Below, piece by piece: positions 1-7,870 of a stretch of DNA of 10,253 nucleotides; the first letter of the stretch is position 1; each line of letters opens with the position of its first letter. Source of the stretch: Oscillospiraceae bacterium (GTDB lineage: Bacteria > Bacillota > Clostridia > UBA1381); the NCBI GenBank assembly GCA_022508725.1, contig JAFLUR010000059.1, positions 1 through 10,253 on the forward strand, written 5' to 3'. Under the pieces are notes generated by a model. That model was given only the letters and a program-made list of their open reading frames with translations. It was not told the DNA's origin and ran no database searches. The position numbers and the translations under genes are program-made.

Positions 1-1872
1 GAGCTTGTCGAGTACGGTATGTGTTTCTATTTCGTAAACTTTGCCTGAGAGCTTTATGCTGTGCGCGTTTGCTTTGCTCGGATAAGCCTCTTCAAAAACA
101 CCCAGCTCACTGTCGCAGTATGAATATACGGTGTTCTGAATATCGCTGTAGTATACGATATCGTTCGGCTTTATATCCGAAATATTCGCATCGCTGCCGT
201 CACGGATAACACGGAGCGTGGATTTGTCAAAATCAAACAGTCCGTCAATGCCGCCCGAGACGGTAAGAGGACCTTTAAGGTCGAATTCATCTATCACTCC
301 GTAGTCAAAGCTGCCGTCCGATTTGCGGAATACCGTAAGGAGCGCGTTTTCAAAGACGGTGTTTTTGATCGCGCCGAATGTGGTTTCCGAGCCTGAGCGG
401 TTTATTCTCCAATTGTTTTCGGCGGTGATCGAATTGAGCTTTCCGTCCTTTATGTATACGATGGCGTTTGAAAGTATCGATACTATGGGATATTTTTCGC
501 CGGCGTCCGCAGCCGCGAGAACCCCCACGATTTTGCCGTCCTTTCCGAGCAGCAGGGTAACATAATCGTTTATCGCGAATGTATTTTCAAGACTGTATGC
601 GGCGGACCGGGTTTCCGTTTCATATTCGCTGCCCGAAAGAGTTATGCTCTTTATATCGGATTTATACGGCAGGGCTTTTTCATAAACGCCGGTCACTTTA
701 TTGTCATAGACATAGATAAATTCATCGTCATAGTATACAACGCTGTTTCTCTCAATATCCTTCTCGTCGATAAACGAGCCGTTTTTCATGAGGTATTTCC
801 CGTCGGTGTTTATGCCCGTATCGGCAAGACCGTTATTTACGATATACGGTCCGTTTAGGGTCTGTTCGCTGAATATCAGGTAATCGGTTTTTCCGCGGTC
901 ATTCGTGCATACGATCATTTTCATACCCGGTTTTATTTCGGATTTTATCGAAGAAAACGCGTATTCCGAGTTTTGAAAATAGACCCTTGCGGAATCATCG
1001 GGCCGGAGTATGCCGAATACGCCGGACGAGGTATAGCTTATGTCGCTGCCGGTTATATTTCGCACCGTCATCGTTTCGGTATTGCCGGACACGGGAATTA
1101 CGGCAAGAACCTTTTTATCCTTGTCAAGCACCAATTTTACCCTTTTTCCCTCGAATTCCGTTGTATCAATAAGCGTTGTGTATATTCCGTCCGAGGTGGA
1201 AACCTCATTTGATGAAACGAGGTATCCGGGGAGGATAACACATTCATCCGACAGCGTAAAGTCCGACTGCTCTATCAGCTTTTTTTCGCTGTCCCTTTTT
1301 TCGGTCATAAGCGCGCGTGAGATCATGAGCGCTGTGTTTTTGCGGTCGATGGGCGCGTAAGGGTCGAATATAAGTCCGTCGGTGATACCGAGATCATAAG
1401 CCTTTTCAAGATATGCGGCGGGGTAGTTGTTTCCTATCGCGTCGGTTCCGTAGTCGAGCATTCTCAAAATGACCGTAACGGCTTCCGCATATGAAATGAA
1501 GTCATCAGGATGAAAGGCGCCGCCGGGATAGCCCATAATAAGCTTGTTTTTTGCGGCGGCGTCGATATAGCCGTTTGCCCAGTGGTATTGATCCACGTCA
1601 TAAAAAAGACTCGAACCGTACCGGGCTGTATCAATATTCGCGGCAAGAACAGCCATTTTTGCAAATTCGCTTCTCGTAACGGGATCGTCGGGGCAGAAGA
1701 GTCCGTCGGAACGACCCGAAATAATGCCGTACATAGCCAGATTATCGACGGCTCTTCCGTATTCGCCGGTATCGGTATCCGGAAACACCGATGCTCCGAC
1801 CGTTGTCGATATCGATATTGCCGCCGCAATAAGCAATAAAACAATTGAGTTTTTTTTCATAATGATTTTCAT
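1..1872 (-). CDS. SLH-domain cell-surface protein, 3' end beyond window
   Basis: Minus-strand frame open over 624 codons with no stop before the left edge, so the C-terminus is missing. The N-terminus is a signal peptide (Lys-Lys then a hydrophobic run, residues 5-24; likely cleavage after VGA, residue 27). Three SLH units follow: residues 29-80 (VFPDTDTGEYGRAVDNL, VTRSEFAKM), 89-142 (FYDVDQYHWANGYID, GYPGGAFHPDD) and a weaker one at 150-190. SLH domains of this family bind pyruvylated wall polymers, so the protein should sit on the outer wall. From about residue 218 onward lies a beta-rich region repeating every ~195 residues (see findings). Start: ATG at 1872 has AAAGG only 2 nt away; in-frame ATG at 1860 has it 14 nt away and gives the more typical MKKN leader, so either is possible. 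It lies 77 bp after the adaptor gene with no clear terminator between. SLH and secretion calls are firm; the role of the repeats is unknown. Confidence 0.93.
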   Translation of the reverse strand, partial: MKIIMKKNSIVLLLIAAAISISTTVGASVFPDTDTGEYGRAVDNLAMYGIISGRSDGLFCPDDPVTRSEFAKMAVLAANIDTARYGSSLFYDVDQYHWANGYIDAAAKNKLIMGYPGGAFHPDDFISYAEAVTVILRMLDYGTDAIGNNYPAAYLEKAYDLGITDGLIFDPYAPIDRKNTALMISRALMTEKRDSEKKLIEQSDFTLSDECVILPGYLVSSNEVSTSDGIYTTLIDTTEFEGKRVKLVLDKDKKVLAVIPVSGNTETMTVRNITGSDISYTSSGVFGILRPDDSARVYFQNSEYAFSSIKSEIKPGMKMIVCTNDRGKTDYLIFSEQTLNGPYIVNNGLADTGINTDGKYLMKNGSFIDEKDIERNSVVYYDDEFIYVYDNKVTGVYEKALPYKSDIKSITLSGSEYETETRSAAYSLENTFAINDYVTLLLGKDGKIVGVLAAADAGEKYPIVSILSNAIVYIKDGKLNSITAENNWRINRSGSETTFGAIKNTVFENALLTVFRKSDGSFDYGVIDEFDLKGPLTVSGGIDGLFDFDKSTLRVIRDGSDANISDIKPNDIVYYSDIQNTVYSYCDSELGVFEEAYPSKANAHSIKLSGKVYEIETHTVLDKL

Positions 1873-1900
1873 AGCCTTTCTGCCCGTAAATAACAATTGA

Positions 1901-1929
1901 ATTTTAACGCTTTATTCCGGGCGAAACAA
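1901..1929 (-). promoter_or_regulatory. weak candidate promoter for the SLH gene
   Basis: On the minus strand, TTGTTT (1929-1924) and TAAAAT (1906-1901) are separated by 17 nt, ahead of the SLH gene. The -10 matches consensus at 5 of 6 bases but the -35 at only 3 of 6. It could let the SLH gene be expressed apart from the efflux genes, but chance occurrence is quite possible. Confidence 0.25.
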
Positions 1930-1949
1930 ATGCGCTGAACGATTGATAT

Positions 1950-3239
1950 TTATATTCCGAACGAAACACTTGCAAGAGTGTCGGGTAAAAGCGTTGATGC
2001 GGAATTATCAACGGTGATTTGCAGTGCGTATACCTTTTCCGAACCCGATATCCGCTCGTTTTGAGAAATAAAGCTTACCGTTCCGACCGCAACCGCCGCA
2101 GTATCGCTTTCGGAGGTCACGCTTACCGTCATTCCCTCGGTTATACGGTTTTTATCTTGTTCCGACACATCTATATCCATTGTAAGGATACTCATATCGG
2201 TTATGGTCATGACCGAATCGGAGGTCGATGAAATAATATCATCAAGCGATTTGTTTTTATCGGTTATAACGCCTGAAGCGGGCGCGTATATTTTCAGATC
2301 GGCATAATCCTCCTCGAGTCCGCGCAGCTTTATTTCAAGGTCGTTCTTGTCAAGCTTGGCGCGGTCGAGAGTTGCTTTTACGGTTGAGTTTTCAAGACGG
2401 ACAAGCACCTGACCGGCGGTTACGAAATCGCCCTCCTTTGCGTTTACCTCAACGGCGTTTCCGCTGCCCCGGCTTACCACGGCAACGGAGTCTTTCATTT
2501 CTATCGTTCCGGATACGGGAGAGGTTATTTCATCACCGCCCGAGTGGATTACCGCGCCTACGGAATCGCCGGGATTAAATCCGCCCGGATTCCTTGCCGT
2601 CAGCTCCACATAATACATTGATGTCCCGGCAACCGACATCGCCTGCGCGTCATATACGCGTGTGACCTGCGTGGGTATCGCGCTCATATAGTCCGCGCTT
2701 GTGATATATCCGGACATTCCCGTATGAATCCGGCTTTTCTGCTCGGCTGTAAACGGGACTTTTGCTGTTATAACACTCTCGTCCGTTATCTCGCCTATTG
2801 TTGACGAACCGACTCTTTCGCCGTTTTTCACCGAGAAATTGTGCAGAATACCGGATGCGGGAGCGGTTATCGTCAGATCCTCCGCATCCTCGTTTGCCGT
2901 TTCTATGGTGATATTCGCCTTTTTGACGGCGTTTTTCGTCGTTGCTATGTTATCGGCAATACCGTTATCCTCTATTTCGTACAAAAGCTCGCCTGCCGTT
3001 ACAAAATCACCCGATTCATGAGTGCATTTTATAATTTTGCCCCGCGCGTTCGGGATCACTTTTGTTTCTGAAACGGGGCGCAGAACAGCGGTATATTTTA
3101 TTTCGGGCGCTTCGGTTATTTCGGGTGTCTGCTCGGGAGCGGCGGTTTCCTCCGCCTTTTTGCAGCCGGAAAGGGGCGCGCAAAAGAGCGCCGCCGACAA
3201 AACCGCGCATAGCATTTTATTCCGTAATGTTTTATTCAT
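1950..3239 (-). CDS. HlyD/RND-type adaptor lipoprotein with duplicated fold
   Basis: A 429-residue membrane-fusion-type adaptor. The lipobox LSGC puts the lipidated Cys at residue 26, so the mature protein is tethered to the outer face of the cytoplasmic membrane. An acidic/proline linker (27-47) leads to two consecutive copies of the same arrangement. Copy 1 has a half lipoyl domain (64-91, GDFVTAGELLYEIE), a short hairpin (93-121), the other lipoyl half (122-153, TAPASGILHNF) and a beta-barrel (154-232). Copy 2 has lipoyl half 237-284 (GDFVTAGQVLVRLE), hairpin 285-314, lipoyl half 315-347 (YAPASGVITD) and barrel 348-429. The ~30-residue hairpins are too short to meet a TolC-like channel, which fits a cell without an outer membrane. 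The ribosome site is weak (GAAAGG about 12 nt upstream). It follows the heptad gene after 212 bp mostly filled by a repeat element. The adaptor family call is strong; the partner is inferred to be the MMPL pump. Confidence 0.9.
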   Translation of the reverse strand: MNKTLRNKMLCAVLSAALFCAPLSGCKKAEETAAPEQTPEITEAPEIKYTAVLRPVSETKVIPNARGKIIKCTHESGDFVTAGELLYEIEDNGIADNIATTKNAVKKANITIETANEDAEDLTITAPASGILHNFSVKNGERVGSSTIGEITDESVITAKVPFTAEQKSRIHTGMSGYITSADYMSAIPTQVTRVYDAQAMSVAGTSMYYVELTARNPGGFNPGDSVGAVIHSGGDEITSPVSGTIEMKDSVAVVSRGSGNAVEVNAKEGDFVTAGQVLVRLENSTVKATLDRAKLDKNDLEIKLRGLEEDYADLKIYAPASGVITDKNKSLDDIISSTSDSVMTITDMSILTMDIDVSEQDKNRITEGMTVSVTSESDTAAVAVGTVSFISQNERISGSEKVYALQITVDNSASTLLPDTLASVSFGI

Positions 3240-3288
3240 TAAAAATCACTGCCTTTCCGTATATTCGGGTGATATTGTAAGTTTTCTC

Positions 3289-3452
3289 AGAGCCTGTTTC
3301 CGCATCCTCCAATCATCATCTTTTTGGCATATTTCCCCTCCGGCTTTGCCCGAAATTTTTGAAATACACAAAGTATTCCCGCAAATTTCGGACTTTGCCG
3401 GCAGAAAAATCCACTCAAAAATCCGACGATTTCCGAATACCAAACAGGCTCT
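3289..3452 (-). repeat. 164-bp palindromic MITE-like element, copy 1
   Basis: It is bounded by perfect 11-bp inverted ends, AGAGCCTGTTT (3289-3299) and AAACAGGCTCT (3442-3452). It is imperfectly self-complementary over nearly its whole length: an 11-bp inner stem pairs 3348-3358 with 3383-3393 (one G-U), flanked by GCCGGC-type arms and a conserved loop. A second copy starts at 10126 in the opposite orientation, about 91% identical by hand alignment. It carries no reading frame of note and no transposase, so it looks like a non-autonomous mobile element or a dispersed hairpin repeat. Its right end includes the first base, on the plus strand, of the TTA that is the heptad gene's TAA stop. Strand is given so that both copies read AGAGCCTGTTTGG first. 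Confidence 0.88.
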
Positions 3453-5644
3453 TAACCTTGATCTTTCTTGCTTTTCGGCTTGAAAAGATTTATAAGCTTT
3501 TTGATAAAGCCGACCTTTTCGGGTTGTTCGTCCTCGGGCGTCTCATCGGGTATATGCAAATTCGGTGTTTTCATCGCAAACTGAACGCTTTTCGGTGTGA
3601 CTATCCCGGGCGCCGCAAAGGATACCGGCGCGGCATCCGCCGACATTGACGCAATACTTCCGGCATTTCCTATGGGAGAGCTCAACGCCTGCAATATCTG
3701 TCCGCCGCCGAGACGGAAGCTGTCCATTGCCGCCGGCAGTCTTGCCGCGCTGGTGTCAAGCTTATTCATATTATCGCCTATTTCGTTTATCGCGACCGAA
3801 ACCGAATCGATTCCCGCATACATCTCGGTTGTTCCGCCCGAAAGAGCAAGAGCGCCGTTTTCAAGCTCGTATATTCCGTTATCGAGCTCTATGTAATTCA
3901 CCGCAAGGGTATTTACGCCCTCGGTATAATCCGAAAGACCGTTTTTCAGCGTTTCCGCTCCCGCGGCGATTTTTTCCGCGCCCTCCGCAAGCTTGAGCGA
4001 TGAATCGGCAAAGGAATTTGCGGCATTGAAGAGTTTGTTTACATTGCCTACACTTCCGGATAATTTTCCGAATCCGCCGTTCAGCTCTTTCATGCCGCCG
4101 TGCATGGTCTCCGCCGCATCGGTCAGCGCTATTGCCGAATTTCCGAAAGTTTCGGCGGCGGAATAAAGGGTGTTTATTCCCTCCTGCGCCGTATCAACGC
4201 CTGCGGAGAGAGTATCTATTCCGCTTGAGGCGGCGGAAAATCCGTCTCCCATGCTTTTTGAAATAAACTGCATTGTTCCGAGATATTCGGCATAAGGCGC
4301 AAGATTGGGGTCCTTGCCTGCCGCCGCGATAAGCGCGTCGATTATTTGCCTTTGCTGCGCGTTTGCGTATGACAGCTCGCTTATGCCGCTTTTCAGCGTG
4401 TCAAGACCGCCCGAAAGCGCGGATATATCGGTGTCGGAACCTTTCAAAACCTCCAGCCCCGCCGACAGCTCCTCCTTTTTTGACGCCGTTTCCGCAAGAC
4501 CGTCCTCGATTTTTTTATATCCGTCCGATAAAACGCTTATTCCGGAGGAAAGCTCGTTTATGCCGGATTTGCTTTTGTTAAGCTCGTTTATTCCCGCCTT
4601 TACCGCGTTTTTCGACGCACTCATTTCGTTTAGTCCGCCGATTATGGTGTCGGTGCCCTTTATAATATCTATCGATTTTGAATCAAGCTCGCCCAATCCG
4701 CCGCGTATCAGCGCCGATGCCGATGAGAGCCTCTTTGAACCCTCGTAGATATTCCACGCGCCTCTGTCGATCTCGTCCATTCCGGAGATAAGACTCGGCG
4801 TGACGCGCGCGACCGAGGCTACGCCTCCGTTCAAAAGGCTTACCGCTTCGGACAGATCCTCGGAGCCGTTTTTAAGCTGTCCGGTCGCGTCTGTCAGCTG
4901 CTCTATTCCGCTTGCCATATCATTTAGGCTCACCTTCAGTCCGTCCAGCTTCTCGTTTATGCTGTCCGAAACCTTTACCATTGCTATGCTTATACCGTCT
5001 GTTTCAAATTCCTCGGCGACCGCGGAAACTCTGTAGGTTTTGTTCATTCCGGGAAGAACCATAAGAGAAAGCTGCTTGTTGCTTCCTATTGTCGCGGTCA
5101 TGGCGTCGGTGCAGACTATGTTTTTGAATTTGTCGGTATCGAGGATTATCGTTATCTGCGCAAGATAGTTGTCCGCGAAATACGATCCGGCGGCGGGATT
5201 TGATTTTGCCTCAAGAACAATCTCGACATTTCCGCTCTTTCCGATCAGCTCCTCTCCGGTAAGCTCTTTGCCGTCAAGAAAATATTTTATGTCGAATTCC
5301 CACGGCAGCTTTACGTTTTTCAGCTCGCCCTGATAATAGAACATATCGGCTTCGGGATCGACCTCGAACTCTATATATCCGTTGTTTACCGACGGTTTCG
5401 CCTCACCCGAAAGATTTTTTATATTTTCGTAATTTCCGTAATCGGCTATTTTTTTTCTTCCGTTTACCTTGAACGCATTCACGACGACGGTGCTGTCTAT
5501 GCGTCCGCTTGATGTGAGATTTACATATACCGTTTCGTCTTTGATTCTCTCCGGAGCGGCGGCATGGGACACGTCCGGGAAACACGTCCGGATGCACAGT
5601 GAAAAAATAACCGCCGATAATACGGCTTTTTTATATTGTTTCAT
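3452..5644 (-). CDS. secreted X-X-X-Leu-X-X-Gly heptad-repeat protein (YhgE/Pip-like ectodomain)
   Basis: 730 residues. A signal peptide (1-29, likely cleavage after SHA) is followed by a globular domain (about 35-225) with DETVYVNL, DYGNYENIKNLSG, MFYYQGELKNVKLPWEF and LDGKELTGEELIGKSG, a pattern I recall from YhgE/Pip-like and MMPL-associated proteins of Bacillota. Residues about 230-625 are rich in Leu/Gly heptads (GINELSSGISVLSDG, LSGGLDTLKSG, LNGGFGKLSGSVG), expected to form long helical coiled coils outside the cell. Unlike YhgE/Pip proteins it has no C-terminal membrane block and no sortase signal; it ends in a Pro/acidic linker and a basic amphipathic tail (GFIKKLINLFKPKSKK, 712-727) that might touch the membrane. 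The ATG directly abuts the transporter's TAA (TAAATG), with AGGAAG inside the transporter's last codons, so the two are probably translationally coupled. The family likeness is good; the molecular role is not established. Confidence 0.88.
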   Translation of the reverse strand: MKQYKKAVLSAVIFSLCIRTCFPDVSHAAAPERIKDETVYVNLTSSGRIDSTVVVNAFKVNGRKKIADYGNYENIKNLSGEAKPSVNNGYIEFEVDPEADMFYYQGELKNVKLPWEFDIKYFLDGKELTGEELIGKSGNVEIVLEAKSNPAAGSYFADNYLAQITIILDTDKFKNIVCTDAMTATIGSNKQLSLMVLPGMNKTYRVSAVAEEFETDGISIAMVKVSDSINEKLDGLKVSLNDMASGIEQLTDATGQLKNGSEDLSEAVSLLNGGVASVARVTPSLISGMDEIDRGAWNIYEGSKRLSSASALIRGGLGELDSKSIDIIKGTDTIIGGLNEMSASKNAVKAGINELNKSKSGINELSSGISVLSDGYKKIEDGLAETASKKEELSAGLEVLKGSDTDISALSGGLDTLKSGISELSYANAQQRQIIDALIAAAGKDPNLAPYAEYLGTMQFISKSMGDGFSAASSGIDTLSAGVDTAQEGINTLYSAAETFGNSAIALTDAAETMHGGMKELNGGFGKLSGSVGNVNKLFNAANSFADSSLKLAEGAEKIAAGAETLKNGLSDYTEGVNTLAVNYIELDNGIYELENGALALSGGTTEMYAGIDSVSVAINEIGDNMNKLDTSAARLPAAMDSFRLGGGQILQALSSPIGNAGSIASMSADAAPVSFAAPGIVTPKSVQFAMKTPNLHIPDETPEDEQPEKVGFIKKLINLFKPKSKKDQG

Positions 5645-7726
5645 TTATATCTTCCTTTCCGGTTTTTTTGCGGGCTTGTAAAAATCGCATTTGTATGTTG
5701 TGAAAAAGATAAGCTTATCGCACATACATACAAGTGCGGGAAGAACGAATATTACAAGAACTCCCGAAAGAACGGCGCCGCGTCCGACAAGCACGCCGAG
5801 CTGACTTATTACCTCGTTTGAGGAAAGAATACCGAGGAATATTCCGGCAATGGTAAGTATCGATGCCGAAGTAAGTATCGACAAAATCGTATCGCAGAGG
5901 CTTTTGTCCGCGGCCTGCCCCGCTGTCATTTCCGCGCGGTTTTCAATATATCTGTCCGCGTAAAGTATGGCATAGTCCACCGTTGCTCCGAGCTGAACCG
6001 AGCTTATTATAAGGTATCCGATAAATCTCAGGTCGATATCCGAAAAATACGGAAACGAAAGATTTATCCATACCGATGATTCTATTACAAGAAGAAGGAT
6101 TATAGGTATGGACAGCGATTTGAAATTTATGAGAAGAACGATCGCAATGGACAATATCGCTATATTGTTTACCTTTTCGTTATCCTCCGCAACGACATCC
6201 TTCATATCGTATGAGTTTACGCTGTCACCGCACAGCAGATAATTGTCGCCGAAATATTTCTCAACTATGCCCCTTACCGTTTCGACCATGGCGAATGCTT
6301 CATCGCCCTCGTAATCGGTGTCTATTGTGAGGACCCATCGGCTGTAATTCGGCGATATAAGCTGCTCCAGAGTGTCGGGAGGGATAAACTCCCGGGGTAT
6401 CTCGTTTCCCACCGTTTGGGTATATGACAGTATCGAGGTTATTTTATCCGTTGACGACAGCTCCGCGCTCAGCTTGTTTTCGGCGGCGGGAGAGGCGTTC
6501 GGAACCATAAGACACATCAAATTCGATCTGCCGAAAATTTCCTCTATGGCGGCGGTATCGTCGCCGAGCTTTGTTCCCGTTCCGAATATGCCGGATGAGC
6601 CGTAAAGAAAATTATTTTCCTTCTGTGCAAGAACACAGGGTATCGTTACCGTAATGAATATGATAACGATGGGTATGCGGAATTTTACTATGTATTTGCC
6701 TATATGATTAAGCGGCGGTATTATCGGCTTGTGATGGGTTTTGTCGATAAGCTTGTAGCAGTACATCGTAAGCGCCGGCATAAGCAGAAGAACCGACATA
6801 AGACTCAGTACGATAGCCTTTGCCATGACATATCCCATATCCGGACCTATTTTGAATTTCATAAGTATAAGAGCCACAAATCCGAATACCGTGGTCACGC
6901 CGCTTGACAGTATGGACGGTACCGATACGGCTATGGCCTGCTCCATGGCTTTTTGCGGATCCGGCTCGGTTTTGCGGAATTCCTCAAACCTGTGCAGCAG
7001 GAATATGGAATAGTCCATTGAAACCGCCAGCTGCAATATGCTTCCCGCCGAGTTCGTAACAAAGGATATTTCTCCGAAAATAAGATTTGTACCTCTGTTG
7101 AGGACGATCGCCACTCCTATTACCGACAGGAACAGAACAGGCTCAAACCATGAGTTTGTCGTCAGTATCAAAACGGCAAATATAATGCCTATCGCAAGAG
7201 CCATTATATTTGAAACCTCTTTTGCGGTGACCTGAACCGATGTCGCGGTATCGGCGGCGGAACCGGAGATCGCGTTTTCCTCGCCTATTATACCGCGGAT
7301 TTCGTTATATGCCGAAACTTCAAAATCCTCCCGTACCGTGAGGATATACAGCGCGGTATTATCCTTATAATAATCCTCAACCGTATCCTTGTCAAGAAAT
7401 TCTATCGGTTCATATATATTTACGGCGTCATCGAGCCAGTCGATCTCATCGACTCCGTGTACGCGGGCTATTGTCTTTTTCATTTCAAGAGCCTCGGGTA
7501 TTGTGATATTTTTAACCATAACACGCATATTCGACGCGCCCTTTTCATATTCCTCGTTCATTGTGTCGAGAGCTATGGTCGAGGGTGAATCATCGGGGAG
7601 GTAATCAACAAGATTATTGTTGACCGAAACCTCAAGCGACGCCAAATACGATATAACCGCGGCGATCAAAAACAAAAGCGTGATTATATGCTTCATTTTC
7701 AGAAGCATATGCGCAAACAGCTTCAT
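5645..7726 (-). CDS. MMPL/RND-superfamily transporter
   Basis: A 693-residue integral membrane transporter in two homologous halves (1-330 and 340-693). Each half has one transmembrane helix (about 14-32; 349-367), an extracellular porter domain (about 33-172; 369-518), then a block of five helices (about 173-325; 519-675). The paired proton-relay residues typical of MMPL proteins are in the fourth helix of each half: SMDYS (Asp238-Tyr239) and ATVDYA (Asp584-Tyr585), matching the Asp-Tyr pairs known from mycobacterial MmpL3. Export driven by proton motive force is therefore expected; known MMPL cargoes include lipids, glycolipids and drugs, but the cargo here cannot be told. There is no long heptad insert in the porter domains; that element is encoded separately by the next gene. 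The start is supported by GGAGGG (7737-7732) 5 nt upstream. First gene of the cluster, with a strong promoter about 115 bp upstream. Confidence 0.95.
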   Translation of the reverse strand: MKLFAHMLLKMKHIITLLFLIAAVISYLASLEVSVNNNLVDYLPDDSPSTIALDTMNEEYEKGASNMRVMVKNITIPEALEMKKTIARVHGVDEIDWLDDAVNIYEPIEFLDKDTVEDYYKDNTALYILTVREDFEVSAYNEIRGIIGEENAISGSAADTATSVQVTAKEVSNIMALAIGIIFAVLILTTNSWFEPVLFLSVIGVAIVLNRGTNLIFGEISFVTNSAGSILQLAVSMDYSIFLLHRFEEFRKTEPDPQKAMEQAIAVSVPSILSSGVTTVFGFVALILMKFKIGPDMGYVMAKAIVLSLMSVLLLMPALTMYCYKLIDKTHHKPIIPPLNHIGKYIVKFRIPIVIIFITVTIPCVLAQKENNFLYGSSGIFGTGTKLGDDTAAIEEIFGRSNLMCLMVPNASPAAENKLSAELSSTDKITSILSYTQTVGNEIPREFIPPDTLEQLISPNYSRWVLTIDTDYEGDEAFAMVETVRGIVEKYFGDNYLLCGDSVNSYDMKDVVAEDNEKVNNIAILSIAIVLLINFKSLSIPIILLLVIESSVWINLSFPYFSDIDLRFIGYLIISSVQLGATVDYAILYADRYIENRAEMTAGQAADKSLCDTILSILTSASILTIAGIFLGILSSNEVISQLGVLVGRGAVLSGVLVIFVLPALVCMCDKLIFFTTYKCDFYKPAKKPERKI

Positions 7727-7743
7727 AATTTCCCTCCATATCG

Positions 7744-7800
7744 AATATCCTGCCCGGATATTGGGGAAACACCGATTTTTCAGAGCCTGTTCGGTGTTTC
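7744..7800 (-). promoter_or_regulatory. two-hairpin 5' leader of the efflux operon
   Basis: In the transcript expected from the promoter at 7842-7870, two perfect hairpins precede the transporter gene. The first has a 10-bp stem (7800-7791 with 7775-7766; GAAACACCGA/TCGGTGTTTC) and a 15-nt loop. The second has a 7-bp stem (7762-7756 with 7750-7744; AATATCC/GGATATT) and a 5-nt loop, ending 6 nt before the GGAGGG ribosome site. Neither is followed by a U-run, so they are not standard terminators. They may affect transcript stability or translation. No known riboswitch class was recognised. Confidence 0.5.
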
Positions 7801-7841
7801 TTTTATAATTTTATTACTCTTATATTATTTTATATTATCGG

Positions 7842-7870
7842 ATTATACATATGTATATTTTTATTGACAA
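7842..7870 (-). promoter_or_regulatory. sigma-A promoter of the efflux operon
   Basis: Minus strand: -35 TTGTCA (7870-7865), 17-nt spacer, -10 TATAAT (7847-7842). The -10 is perfect and the -35 is 5 of 6. The start of transcription is expected near 7835, leaving a leader of about 109 nt before the transporter ATG. The -35 overlaps that of the divergent promoter. Confidence 0.75.
7844..7857. promoter_or_regulatory. 14-bp palindrome over the efflux promoter, candidate operator
   Basis: TATACATATGTATA is a perfect palindrome covering part of the -10 and the adjoining spacer of the minus-strand promoter. A TetR-family dimer bound here would block RNA polymerase. AT-rich palindromes arise by chance, so the operator role is inferred. 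Confidence 0.4.

Noticed and set aside
1464..1844. 126-residue minus-strand frame near the left end
   Set aside because: It is a shifted frame inside the SLH gene, whose true frame has a signal peptide and clear SLH motifs and stays open to the window edge.
3289..3452. The palindromic element as a standard intrinsic terminator
   Set aside because: The hairpin has no T-run after it on either strand, so classic Rho-independent termination is not supported.
3022..3483. 153-residue reading frame on the plus strand
   Set aside because: It is antisense to the adaptor gene and runs through the repeat element and into the end of the heptad gene; no recognisable protein features.
4000..5000. Repetitive look of the heptad region as DNA tandem repeats or a CRISPR array
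   Set aside because: The regularity is at protein level (Leu/Gly heptads) with varied codons; no repeated DNA unit or spacer pattern is seen.
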